From assembly GCA_902729315.2 (NCBI GenBank), contig LR746269.1, forward strand, positions 4,356,001 to 4,420,000: a stretch of 64,000 nt of DNA, written 5' to 3'. Source of the stretch: Spirodela intermedia. Lineage: Eukaryota; Streptophyta; Magnoliopsida; Alismatales; Araceae. How positions within the stretch are numbered: the stretch's first letter is position 1; each line of letters starts with the position of its first letter. Position numbers and translations under genes: made by a program. This document shows positions 13,101 through 24,171 of this stretch, in pieces. A model generated the notes under the pieces. That model searched no databases, was not told the DNA's origin, and saw only the letters and a list, made by a program, of their open reading frames with translations.

Positions 13101-16100
13101 CGAACCTAGCGATCTACCAAAATCAGCAGGAAGATCTTAATAGATTATTTGTTGAGTCCACCCTTGCTTCCTTTGATAGCAGACCTTGGCCAGTGCATGA
13201 TTGACTCTGATGTCGTATTCACCCATCCTGCTCCCTTGAGATAGAAAGGTTGCCCTTTCCATCAACTATGAATAATCCTCACTAGCAATGACCCATCTGC
13301 TTCCTGGATGGAAAGGTTGCTCTTATACACAATTCGATGGTCCTCAGTAGCCCACCATGTTGCTCTATCACTCTCTGACAACCCAATAATGCCTTCTGCC
13401 TATTGTCTTCACTGGGTCTATCTCTTTGACCTCTCGAACTCCCTCTCTCAATTATATTTACTCACCAGGTGAGAATGCAATCAAGTTATTAACGTTCATC
13501 CTCACATTCGGCACTCTTGATTAGAATAACAAGAGGTACAACTCGTATCAGTAGTCTTGATTGGCATGTATCGTACTTATTTTTAGCAAATTCTTGGAGA
13601 ATCCATAAAGAGCAAATTCTTGGGGACCCCCCTTAATCACTGTCTGCAAAAAAGGACTCCATAAAGAGCAAATGCTTGAGGAACTGACACCTTGTCAACT
13701 AATATTTGGACAACTAATGATTTCCAGAAATTACTCGTCCAACTTAGGGGTATATCAGCTAATCATCAATGTTATCTCTTTTGGTGTTTTATAAAATATT
13801 TACCGTATTTATACATGTCTGAGTGAAAAACAACAAGCCAAAGCAGAAATTTTCCCAAGCAGTGACCCCTTCAAGTTGCAGAGGTATAAGCTTTTCAAAT
13901 GATATGAACTTCGCACAAACTTGAGAACTTTTTTCACAACTGCGGTAAGTTCTAAAAAAAGAAGTTTTTTACTTCATAACATGATCAATGGAGAATGCAG
14001 AGTAAATGGTCGATAACAGTTTTCAGTGATTATCAGGAGTACTGCGGCATGAGGGCTGGTTCAGTGATTATCATGAGTACTGCGGCATTTCAGTGATCAT
14101 CAAAGAAAATGTTTATGCTCTACAGTTTTATTCATAAAACTTACAACCAGAAACCATGGGCAACCTATTTGCAATAAAGATTCCACTAGTAACAAGTTCA
14201 TTAACTAACAGCAAAGAATCGGGGCTCAATGATTGTATTAATAGAAGATGTTGAATAAGGACACCAAGAACATTAAAAAAGAATCAGGTAACACTCAAAA
14301 AGATCAAATCTGAAATCCATCCATTTTACAGGGAGAACAAATTGCCATACTGTTGTTGAGCATACCTGATGAAGGCTGTCTCAGAGAATCTTGTTGAATC
14401 GCAGCCCATTTGTCTTCCAGACCACGAACTGTAATTTCAAACGTACTCTATAAACATTATGGAACATTGTCAATAGTTTACTATTTGATGTATGACCTTC
14501 ACATGAGACAAGGGCATAGACTAACCAACTCATTTTTCTTTTCATCTAACTGTTCCAACAAGACAGTTCTGGAAGGTTTCCGATTCAGATGAATCTTTTC
14601 TGTGTCCTCAGAACCTATTAAGGATGCTCTAGATTGATTATCTTCTAAACTAGCCTGTTGTTTCTCCAGTTTAGCCATCAACTCCCCCTCAGCCAAGTCC
14701 AGTTCCTGAGAAAGAAAATTTTTGGACGGGAAGAATAATTCATACGTTTAGTAACAAATGTTGAAAGTAGTTGAACCATGTCAAATAAAAATAAAACAAT
14801 CAAAATAAGTCAACTCAGTTTACATAATGCATGCTAGCATATAGTACACTATTCTGAATTCTTGAAGATAAATTCAATTGTCAGATTTATGAAGCTTGAA
14901 AAGAACCAAGTTGGCCTAACACAAAGAATTGTTTACAAAATATCCCAGGCACTATGCATAGAGACCAACCAAGCAAACATTAGATCATGCAATACAAATA
15001 TTATTAGTATAAAGTTCTTCCTAATAGTTATAGGCACAAAATCTACTAATTATATCCCATGAAATCCAATAGGAATCGTTTCTGTTCTCCACTAATTTCG
15101 TGATAAACCTTATCAATTATTAATCAACTTAAGGTGTTGAACAAACGTAGTTATTAAAAAAATAAAATCTAATTGAGATGATTTTTACACATTGATTGAC
15201 TTTCCTTGCATAACTGCCTTACCCTCTTTCTCTTCTCTTCCTCCTCTGGCTAGTGCACCCCTCCATCTTCTTCTATGGTGACAGCAGCACATCAGAAGGC
15301 TTTTTGTCTCCTGTTCTCTGGTGCAATTTGTAGATCATGCTATGAAATACCTGTTTGCAATAAAGAGAAAACTCTGGAAGATTGAAATGGTGGACAGAAA
15401 TGTTGGAGGTTCCCCCAGCTTCCTAATGCACTTTCAGCCACAAAATATCAGATCACAAACTGGCAGTGCTGGTGCCAGGTTGAAAGGCTTGTGTCTGTCT
15501 TACTTAAGGACGTTAACATGAATCAAATGACCCAGTTTACTCCTAAAGTTTCTTTCTTCTTAAGTTATGGATTTATAGGAGTAATTAGGTTCCTAGACCA
15601 CAATACTGGAGCTGTATCAGAGATGATCTGAAACGATCAACTATGCAAACCATCGTATGGGAAACTAGATTCAGTCAGTTAATTACATTCGTACATTTTT
15701 CACTTCCTCTGGGACTTTAAAGTATAGGAAACTGCGCTTCTTTCAACAGACTAGACCAGCACTTGTTTTGTTCAAATGAAGAGAAGATTACCCCAACTAT
15801 CTTCATCCAATCTATCTTGACATTCATGCTTTGAGTGATGATGCATAGATTTAGCAAGGTTTGTACAAGAGCAGGTTTCCTGTAATTTTTAATACCCATA
15901 CTACCACAATAATTCTTAACCGAATGATCAGAGCTAAACCACCTACGTATGGAGCAACTTGAACCCTTAGGGGTGGAAATAAAAAAGATAACGGTGATGC
16001 ATTTCGAAGAATGACTACAAAACATTGACTAAATACTGGAGTACTCACAGCTCAGAGCTGCGAGTACACAGCCTCTACCAAGAAAATCTAAACCCGAGCC

Positions 16101-17372
16101 TCCCCCCTTACAGGATAGGTGAGGAATCACTCTTGATCTGATCTATTGGAGCCTATAGAATTATATTTAGTAAGGAAACGGGTTCAATCCACACGGTGGA
16201 AGGAGGAAGATCATAGAACTGAGCTGTGAACCTCAAATGTGGACCTCTAACCGCAAATTATAAGCAGTATGCCATGACATTTGTGCCATACTTCATCTTT
16301 TTTATTCTTTTTTTTCGTAGATACCTGGACCAAGAATATTTCATGGGGATATTGACAGAGAAAAATAATTTCGGTGTGGCTTCCATTTGCAATTTCAGAT
16401 ATCCAATGCCAATTTACAAAAAGATATGAAAACTACAACACATGTAAATTTTCAAAATCTTTATTGTTAAGCAGGTCCTCTGTTACTCTCACAAAAAGAT
16501 ATTTTGTAAAAGAATGGTGACAACCGCAACGAAATTACTTTGATAAGAATTAAAACCATTTATTCAGAAGAGAAATTAACACACCAAATTTATCTTCCAT
16601 GGGATGGGATTTAGAACAAGAAATGAATAAGCATTTAAATCGGAACTTTAAATAACCAACCTTTAGTTTATTCTGGAGCAGACTTGCTTCTTGCAACTTC
16701 TCTTGAATTTTCTTTTGACATGCTAATATAGCCTTTTCATATGCAGTGTTTTCCTCTTGTAAAGTTTCCTCTCTTAGTTGTACCTAGAAGAAGAGAAAAT
16801 GCAAATTAAGAGAAAATGAGACAAGAAATCCAGATTATCCAAGCCGATTTTCAGGTGGACGTTGACTGTAATTAGCTGAGAAAAGACGTAGAATCCCTAC
16901 AAACCAGAGGAGGGCGTAATCGAAATTCCATCTGAACGAAATAATATCCCATTCCAAGTTGAAAATTAATAGAAGAAATATACAAGGCCCGACTACACCT
17001 TAAAGGCGGGAAAAGGACAAATCTGGCCTCGAAAAACTAAGGGCCCCAACGATCCCTGTCTGATCCACCATGTGAAGACGCTACCTGCTGCCGGGTTGTG
17101 GAATGGGCGTTCAACTGAAGTGCAAGTGCGGCGTTGGAGGCGAGAGAATGGGCGTGGAGGTGCGGTAGGCGCTGTGCAATGTCAGCGGGCGGGATCCTTC
17201 GGCGCAGATCCTGAATAGAGCGCCTAAGGGACGCTGCCTTCTGGTCCAGCTCCCGCGCGTGCCTCTCCTGATCCGGAGTAAATACCACCTCCGGGAACTG
17301 CCCATCCTCGCCGCCGGCGCCGCCGTGGCCGCCGCCCACCACGTCGGCCGCCCACGCCAGCAGACCAGCCAT
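10137..17372 (-). CDS. Tail-anchored coiled-coil protein, 342 residues, six exons, function unknown
   Basis: I reconstruct exons on the minus strand at 17372-17085, 16783-16661, 14705-14522, 14428-14366, 11690-11626 and 10442-10137; phases agree at every junction and give 343 codons including the stop. Most donors are standard (CAG|GTAGCG, AAG|GTTGGT, CAG|GTATGC, CAG|GTAAGT); the donor of exon 3 (A|GTCTAT) is weak but is the one that keeps frame. Exon 1 is GC-rich and encodes MAGLLAWAADVVGG, an acidic-basic stretch and a helical segment; the frame is open further upstream but the first ATG is at 17372. Exons 2-5 encode charged heptad-like helix (VQLREETLQEENTAYEKAIL, KSLEKQLHSLIEQL), typical coiled coil. 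The last exon ends with a hydrophobic helix, VIYILALQLLVFI, three or four residues from the C-terminus, as in tail-anchored membrane proteins. I do not recognise a named family. Confidence 0.78.
10460..11130 (+). repeat. 83-bp minisatellite in the last intron, about 8 units
   Basis: The word CCCAGGTAAGTTTT recurs with its GTAAG at 10501, 10584, 10667, 10750, 10833, 10916, 10999 and 11082, an exact 83-bp spacing. Units differ at only a few sites (for example TTGGTGAG or TTGGCGAG, CCCAGG or CTCAGG). The array abuts the 3' splice site of the tail-anchored protein gene: the unit's ACCAAACTCTTTCT (minus strand) also forms the start of the real acceptor's pyrimidine run. The direct repeats have no unique spacers, so this is not a CRISPR. 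Confidence 0.95.
11131..11625 (+). repeat. Decayed continuation of the 83-bp minisatellite
   Basis: Past the clean array the same words return in degraded form (GATGCACAGGTAAATCTTTC near 11300, GCTGCACAAGTAAACTTCCA near 11521, AACAGGTAAACGTCCAACAA near 11589), with spacing that is no longer constant. Homogeneity falls steadily with distance from the last exon, as expected if recent unit gain happened at the exon-proximal end. Confidence 0.7.
12540..13530. other. Unassigned block inside intron 4, possible old LTR
   Basis: This part of the 2.7-kb intron 4 is richer in GC than its surroundings and contains two TATA-like words (TATTTATAGG near 12903 and TATAAATAGC near 13070). It could be an old retroelement LTR, but I found no TG...CA ends with a target duplication and no second copy in the window. 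Confidence 0.25.
14033..14100. repeat. Short tandem duplication in intron 4
   Basis: CAGTGATTATCAGGAGTACT GCGGCAT is repeated almost exactly after about 37 bases (second copy CAGTGATTATCATGAGTACT), followed by a partial third start, CAGTGATCATC. It is a local duplication without coding meaning. Confidence 0.75.
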
Positions 17373-19993
17373 TGGAGCTGGCGATCTGTCTCCTTCCTCC
17401 GCCTCCGACCCCCCCCTCAACCAAGAAGACTTTCCGCAAAGTTAATCGGGGTTCAAATTGGTTTCATCCGGACCCGATTAGGACCCCACCCCCATAGAGG
17501 CCCGGAAAGTGAGCCCGAACATGAAACTCTGTAAAGAGCGGGCCCGGCCCGAACATGGCCCATAGTGGCAGGCCTATAAGTCATGGAGGCCCGATACTAG
17601 ATTGGGCCAGACCTCCCCAAGCACCGATGGATTAGGGTAGGTTGCCTAGGAACTTCTTCCGCTCAGATAATTTTTTGGACCTGCTCAATTTATAAAAGGA
17701 AGAAATAATACATAAATATATTTTCAAAACTATATATGGCCAGATATATAATTTTAAAATAACACACATATACAATTTTTCAGTTGATAGACTTTGGACA
17801 AAAGGCCTCCATGATAAATGCGACTTTATAATAAAGTTGGTTTTGAAGAATTTAGCCATTGATTGGGCACTTTGGTCAATGACTACCACAAATAGTTAGT
17901 AATAGATAGTGGGTGGCAATAAGTGGTAATATAACCAACCATGGGAATAATAATAAATAGGATAGACAAGTTGGTGACAAGTATGGGAATCACTTTTGAG
18001 AGTATAGAACCCTAGTTATAGACATTAATTCCCACTATTACTAGTTGGGTAATTATTTTAAGGATATTAATATAATTATAATTAACTTTATTTTTTTTTA
18101 AATTAAGGAAAGATTATAATTTTTGGAGGCCCAAAAAACCCAATGTTATATGAGCACAAAACCCTATTTATATATCATCTATGTGTTGTGTCACATTTTT
18201 GTGAACACATGATTTATGTGGTTTATTGCTTTATTAAAATTTTGATCATTGCATTGGTTGACTATGAGTGCCTAATATCATTGATAAAAAATCATAATAT
18301 GACACATGATGAAATGGGGAAAAATAGTTGTTGTTGGCTGCTTCTGCAACTACTTTGCAAGGCGTGGGAGAATCGTCAAAAAGATATGCTGCCATGTTGT
18401 ACACAACTCTTCACCATGTTGCATCTTCTTCTTCCTGTCTAATAGGCACACTTTTATAGTGTTGTAACTCACTCACCTTGTCTAATGCCATCAAGTTGCC
18501 ACCTTCTCCCTCTTTACAACACCTTGAAATGTCTCCTTCATAAGTTCTCTTTGGAATCAACTCAGAGATGTTGGAGCATATACAAACATTATTTTGATGA
18601 TGAAAAACACACACAAGACCAGTTAAAGATTAAATTATGTTAATTTATCATTAAATTAATCAATGAAGAAATAATTTTTTAATGTGATTTAGATTTTAAT
18701 TAAACATAAATTAAAGAAGAATTCAAAGCAATAATGACAAATACCCAAATAAGAACTCAAGGAATGCTTTTGAGCCTCATTATTCAAGATTCTATTATGC
18801 ACCCATATTATAACATCATCACGAAACGATTTTAAATATTCTGAAGCAATAAAGCTATGATTATAAATATTGAATAGTGATTCAACATGTTTACTTGATA
18901 ATTTTATTTTATTTGAGGTGATTTGAATAAGTTTTGATTGTTGAATCCTTATTTTATTTGGACACATATTATTGATTATGTTTTAATGATATCATATTCT
19001 TATTGGACTAGACTGAATCAATATAGTTTGAATATAAAACTTTAACAAACCATGTATTGGTTTTTTATGAAGATATTTTAATCCTTAAAAGATATATCAT
19101 ATTGGTTTTGCAAAAATTCAAAAAAAATATTATTTCATAAAATATAATTAGGAGATAGTGTAAAATAAGGAATATTTTCAAATTTAACTTCTCTATAACT
19201 ATAACACATTTCCAATGGCTAATTAGTGCTGAACAACCATCTCTAAGCTCTTTATAATCTTAAAAGCTTTGTGATATATTTTATGTAGAAAAATTAGTTA
19301 AAATTGAGAAGTAATTTATACTAGTCAAGTGACATGAAGGTAACTAGTTGAACCATTTTCATGCAATCAATGGTCATCATTGACCAGATCAAAGTGACAA
19401 CACCTTCTATCTTCTATTAACATCCTTATGATAAGAAGATAATAGAAATAAACAAGAATTATTTCAGCAGAATTTTGGATGCACTCCAAGTCAACATTAC
19501 CTTGTGTAAAATAACCCATGGTGAAACTTTTCATATTCTTTGTGAAATAATTTTTTCATTAAATCTTTATTTAACTCAAGTGGAGCCTAAAAAGATAAAT
19601 AATTATCATAGATGTAGGCAAGGAGCTGAACCACTTTAAAAATTCTTGCGTCATACCTATTGATCTAAGAAAATTACAAGCCAAGATTTTATGGAGGAGA
19701 CTGAAGTTTATGGAGAGAGTTGCTTAAATTAAGGATTAGTAGTCAACTAATTCAACCTCTCTTTCTTGATCTATGTACATCCTTAAGTTAAACTGGAGGA
19801 TAGCAGAATAATTGAGCACTGATTCTCTATTGGTGCTCTTGGCATCCTCACACAAATTGAAAGCAACAATGAGTTCCCCTATATGTCTCCCTTCTTAGCT
19901 TTTCTCCATGCCATCAAACATCTTTGATCTATCTTTAATATCACCTTTTCTAGCTTTAACCCCCTAGTCTTCACATTTGGCTCTCCTAACTAT
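17373..19993. other. Promoter region of the coiled-coil gene, then AT-rich intergenic DNA
   Basis: The first ~250 bases right of the ATG at 17372 are GC-rich and carry TGGGCC/GGCCCA-type words (GGCCCATAG near 17558, TTGGGCCAGA near 17604), which resemble plant site II promoter elements. From 17640 to the LTR at 19994 the DNA is AT-rich with no convincing gene. Confidence 0.45.
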
Positions 19994-20798
19994 TGTGACC
20001 TCTAATGATCATTTCAACTAAGAAAGCAAGGCTTACTTGATCTGCACAACACAAAATAAGGAGAGAGAAGAAAATCAACCCACACAAAGGCACTTACGTG
20101 AAGATTTACATCACTTGGAGATTATCATCCTATGTCTATGGGAAATGATAATGACATAGTTTTTTAGATGTGTAAACATTTCCATGAGAATTTTACCCAA
20201 AACAATTGGAATAGATAATGGGTCTCCTCTATCTATTATAAAGGAAACAACATGTGCTCTCCCTTTCAACCAGGCCATAATAATTGGTGGCTTTCACCTC
20301 CTCAGCTGACAACACATTTGGCATTCCATTCTTTGGCTAAAGAACAAGTGGTGCTCCCTACATAGCCAAGTAGACAAGCAACACTCCCTCAATAGAACTA
20401 GTAGTGTTGCCTTCTCAAGATGACTACTGATGCCCCTTCCTCAATTAGAATAGTGGCACTCTTTCCTAAATTAGAAAGACTGGTGGTTGTCTCTCTAGAA
20501 CACTCACAGTTCATTCTCTAGTCCACCTCTCTCTCTCTCTCTCTCTCAATCTCACTTTTTCTTCATTATTAGAGTTCAATAATTTAGAGAGGCCCCTTTT
20601 ATAGTGGCTCAAGAAAGACCTTCTCGAACAACCAACAGACAGGAGAAATTCCTCAATAAAAGACAAATGATGGCCCATTTTGACAAAAACTGATTTGCAT
20701 AAATATGCCATTTCTCATGTCCACCTCGTCGGTGAGAGATGACCCACAGTAGAAAAATTATTTAAGTGGTTCATTTCCATAAGCTATATCAATCGTCA
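19994..20798 (-). repeat. 3' LTR of the outer copia element (about 805 bp)
   Basis: On the + strand the LTR opens TGTGACCTCTAATGATC, matching the 5' LTR opening TGGAGACCTCTAATGATC at 37317, and ends ATATCAATCGTCA. On the minus strand it therefore starts TGACGATTGATAT, directly after a purine-rich GGTGGAGCT that can serve as the polypurine tract. CTATAAAAGGGGCC (minus strand, around 20595) is a clear LTR TATA box, and a (CT)n run at 20523-20547 lies downstream of it in the transcript. Confidence 0.7.
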
Positions 20799-22206
20799 AG
20801 CTCCACCATGATCATAATAATTACCAACACTATTATCGAAGCAATCTTCATATGTTTTGTAAATTGATCAAGCCTAAGTACTTTAGATTTTTTGAAGAAA
20901 TATGATTTGTTAGTGTATCTATTGGGATTTTCACTATATGACCTTTTTATATTATAGTAGTACCTTCTAAAATAACATGACAAATAAATTGACACTTGAC
21001 ATCAATGTATTCAATCTTCTTATATACATTTCATTTTTAGTTAACTTTATGACATTGTAGCTACTATAGTACATAAGAATCTTTTTTTGCACTAAACCCA
21101 AATTGTCAACTAAAACTCTTAGCCACATGTCTTCTTTAACTCCCTTTGCCACTGTCATATATTTTGACTTTGTCATTGACAAAGCCATAGTAGGTCTAAA
21201 ATAAAGTTTCAACAAATAAAAAAATTCCATAAAGTAAAGATATAACTAATATAATTTATATCACTAGTATAATCTGAATAAATATATCCAACAAATTAAT
21301 TGTCATCAATATTTTATTTCTTAAATAACATGCCCACATTGGTACCTTAGAGGTTAAAAAAGTATCTATTTTACACCCTTCTAGTGGACCTTCATAAGAT
21401 TTCTCATGTACTTACCAATCATACTAATAACATGACAAATATCAAGTCTAATGCATACTCTAGCATACATTATGCTATGAACTACACTTGCATATAGAAC
21501 TTTCATTGTACGTCCTATCTAATTCTATTTCTTTGATGAATATTCAACAAATTTTATTAAATGACTTGAAAATAATGGCTACAATGTTATAATTTTTTGT
21601 CAAATAATTTCAGCAACTTCTCTTTGTATTATTTTTATGACAAGTACAACCTTGAGTTCTTTTCTCTATATTATTATTTTTTTTTTCTTGCTCTAATATT
21701 TTTCATCTTGAATTGATCATTCAATTGAGATTTTTGATTGATTTACTTTTGATAAATATTATGATTTCAACTACATATAACAAGTAAACAAACAACTCAT
21801 ATAAAGGTTTTCAATGATACGAAACTATAGAATCACTTCTAAAGTAACTATAGCTTAGTATAAAATTACAAAATCTTTTGTATCAGTATATTGGAGATTA
21901 TTTAAGCCATACAAAGAGTACTTTACTAAGCACTCCTGATCTTGAACTATAAAACCCTCTAGTTATTGTATGTAAATTCGTTCTTCCAACCGACCATATA
22001 TGAATGCTGCTAAAAGTAATAATAACAAGCAACACGCAAATAGACGTATGTCTCTTGAAAGGAAAATACTTAATTGAAGTCAATACCTTTTAACATGCAA
22101 AACCTTTTGTACTAATCATGCTCATCTTTCTCATAATTTTTTTTATTGTACTGAAGCCCATTAATACCTTAGAAATTTTTTATCCAATCATATTTTCACT
22201 GATTGT
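20799..22206 (-). pseudogene. Copia reverse transcriptase and RNase H remnant (outer element)
   Basis: Minus-strand reading gives copia landmarks in order with stops between them: HTSICVLLVIITF near 22040; VLSKVLFVWLK near 21910 (for SLYGLKQ); a broken FVYLLYVV for the YVDD box; IMYARVCIRLDICHV near 21460; then ALSMTKSKYMTVAKGVKEDM near 21170 for RNase H (family form ALSTTEAEYMA). The YVDD catalytic pair is lost. It is joined on its right to the inner copia element at 22207. Confidence 0.82.
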
Positions 22207-22432
22207 TGTCGACAACACTTAATAGAAAAACATTTACATTTTATATCTTTGTAGACATGCCCTTACTTTTTAGGTTTGCTTGTTAGTAGTTCAAGAACTC
22301 TTGGGGTCTAGTATTAATACAAGATCCCGTCTCTCTTGTAAAGAAGTTTTGAGTTCATTTTTTGATAAATCAATTTAGAGGGTGCTTTGGGTTCCACCGG
22401 CACACCATCTCTCATTAAGTCACCTTTCTACA
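22207..22432 (+). repeat. 5' LTR of the inner copia element
   Basis: It begins TGTCGACAACACTTA and ends CCTTTCTACA. It aligns end to end with 31483-31709; GAGGGTGCTTTGGGTTCC is the best conserved block. Confidence 0.9.
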
Positions 22433-22452
22433 TAGTATTAGGGCAAGGTTAG
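22433..22452 (+). other. Primer-binding site of the inner copia element
   Basis: TAGTATTAGGGCAAGGTTAG directly follows the LTR and is a mutated form of the usual TGGTATCAGAGC... site complementary to initiator tRNA-Met. Confidence 0.75.
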
Positions 22453-22694
22453 GGTTTCAAAAATCCCTTCTCTTGTAGTTTCACTCTTCTATGAGACACT
22501 CTGTTGGAGCTAGGATATCTTGCTTGTTGCAGCAAGGAACACATTGTCTCTCCAATATCTATGGTATCTTCTTAGAGTGAATCCACGTGTGATCACTCTA
22601 ATCTACTTTCATGTTTGATTACTATTAGTATGCTCATCTATCAAATATCTTATTTGTCAAATATTCAAGAGCCTATTTGTTTTGTTGTGACAAA

Positions 22695-23620
22695 ATGGAG
22701 ACTATAGGAGATATTACATCATCTTCTACAAGAGATTCAATCTCCACAAGAGAAGTGAATCTTATTTCTAATGGAACAAGATTACTTGTAGAACTCCATG
22801 GAATGCTAGTAGAGTTCAAGTTAATCGGATATAACCTGATTCAATGGTTAGAGTATATTCGTGAAGTATTGAGTAGAAGGTGTATGATAAATCATTTTTT
22901 AGATGGGAAACTAAATCCAACATCATATGAATTCTGAAGATGGAGAGAGAAAGATGCTCTAATCAAAATGTGACTACGGGGAACAATGATTCCTCATATT
23001 AGCTATGATTGTTTCTTCTTAACTATAGTCAAGGATTTATGGGAAAAAATTCATGTCAAGTTTTCACAAAAAACAACGAAGCTCATATATATGAGCTTGA
23101 AACAAAATCCATATCCACAATGCAAGGAAATAAGTAAGTATGGAATATATAGGAGAATTAAAGAATTTATGGTAGGAACTTGACTACTATCTCAATCATG
23201 ATACTAAGAAACCTGTAGACATTTTTGTGTTACAAAAATTTATAGATAGAAGGAGAGTGTTTAAATTCCTTGTTGGTCTTAACCCAATGTTTGATCAAGT
23301 TAGACAATAATTATTGAGTCAAGAAAAGAAAGTTGATCTAGCTGAAGCAATTTCTACTGTTTTCAATGAGGAAATTTGTGAGAAGTTAATGATGTTAGTT
23401 TCAGAAATTGATAATTCTATGTTTATGGTGAAACAAGGTGAACTTCTGAAGAAGACATCATATCAAAACAAACCTCCACAACATAGCTAAGGAACCAGAA
23501 AAGTGACTTTATAGATAATTTGTGGTGTACATAGTGTAGAAAACCATGTCATATAAGAGAAATGCTTCAAGTTACATGGCAAACCTCCAAACTTCAATAT
23601 TGAAAAACATGAGAGCCAAG
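22695..23620 (+). pseudogene. Copia gag remnant (inner element)
   Basis: From an ATG at 22695 the frame reads METIGDITSSS..., then LIGYNLIQWLEYIREVLSRR (the copia LxGxNYxxWS region), then KDLWEKIHVKFSQ. It continues in other frames with FLVGLNPMFDQVR-like sequence near 23270 and a damaged zinc knuckle near 23525 (CGVHSVENHV then EKCFKLHGKPP). Several stops break it. Confidence 0.82.
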
Positions 23621-23799
23621 TACATTTTACAACAAATATGCCTACTAATCAGCTACCTGATTTCAAATAGAATCAGCATATTAATGATATAAAATAACTT
23701 TGATCTAAATTGGAAACAACTAAATTCTACCATTAAACATCACTCATTAGTCCAACATGGTATATTTCATCATTCTCTTGGAATTAAAGCTTCTTCTAG

Positions 23800-24171
23800 A
23801 GATATTTCTAACAATTGGTTAGTGGACTCCAGAGCAACATATCTTATGACTAACTCTTCTCATCACTTCATCAAATATAACTCATGTCATAGTGATAAGA
23901 AAGTGATGACTCCAAATAGATAATTTATAACCATTGTAGGTACATGAGACATTCACCTTTAATCCCTTTGTATCCTTACCAATGTTCTTCATGTTCCCAA
24001 ACTATTTACAAATGTTCTTCATATTTTCAAATTATTTACCAATGTTCTTCATGTTCCCAAACTTGATAGAAATTCACCCTACCATATCTTCTTTAGTGAA
24101 GATATTTGTGTGATATTTGATAAGGTACATCATCAGAGAATTGGAGTAGTTAGAGAACATTATGGACTATT
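23800..24171 (+). pseudogene. Copia protease and pre-integrase remnant (inner element)
   Basis: NWLVDSRATYLMT at about 23812-23850 is the copia aspartic protease active site with its glycine changed to arginine (normal D-S-G-A). VREHYGLF just before 24172 is the end of the pre-integrase segment. A ~37-base word with CCAATGTTCTTCATGTTCCC is repeated about three times at 23985-24065, a local duplication inside the dead gene. Confidence 0.75.
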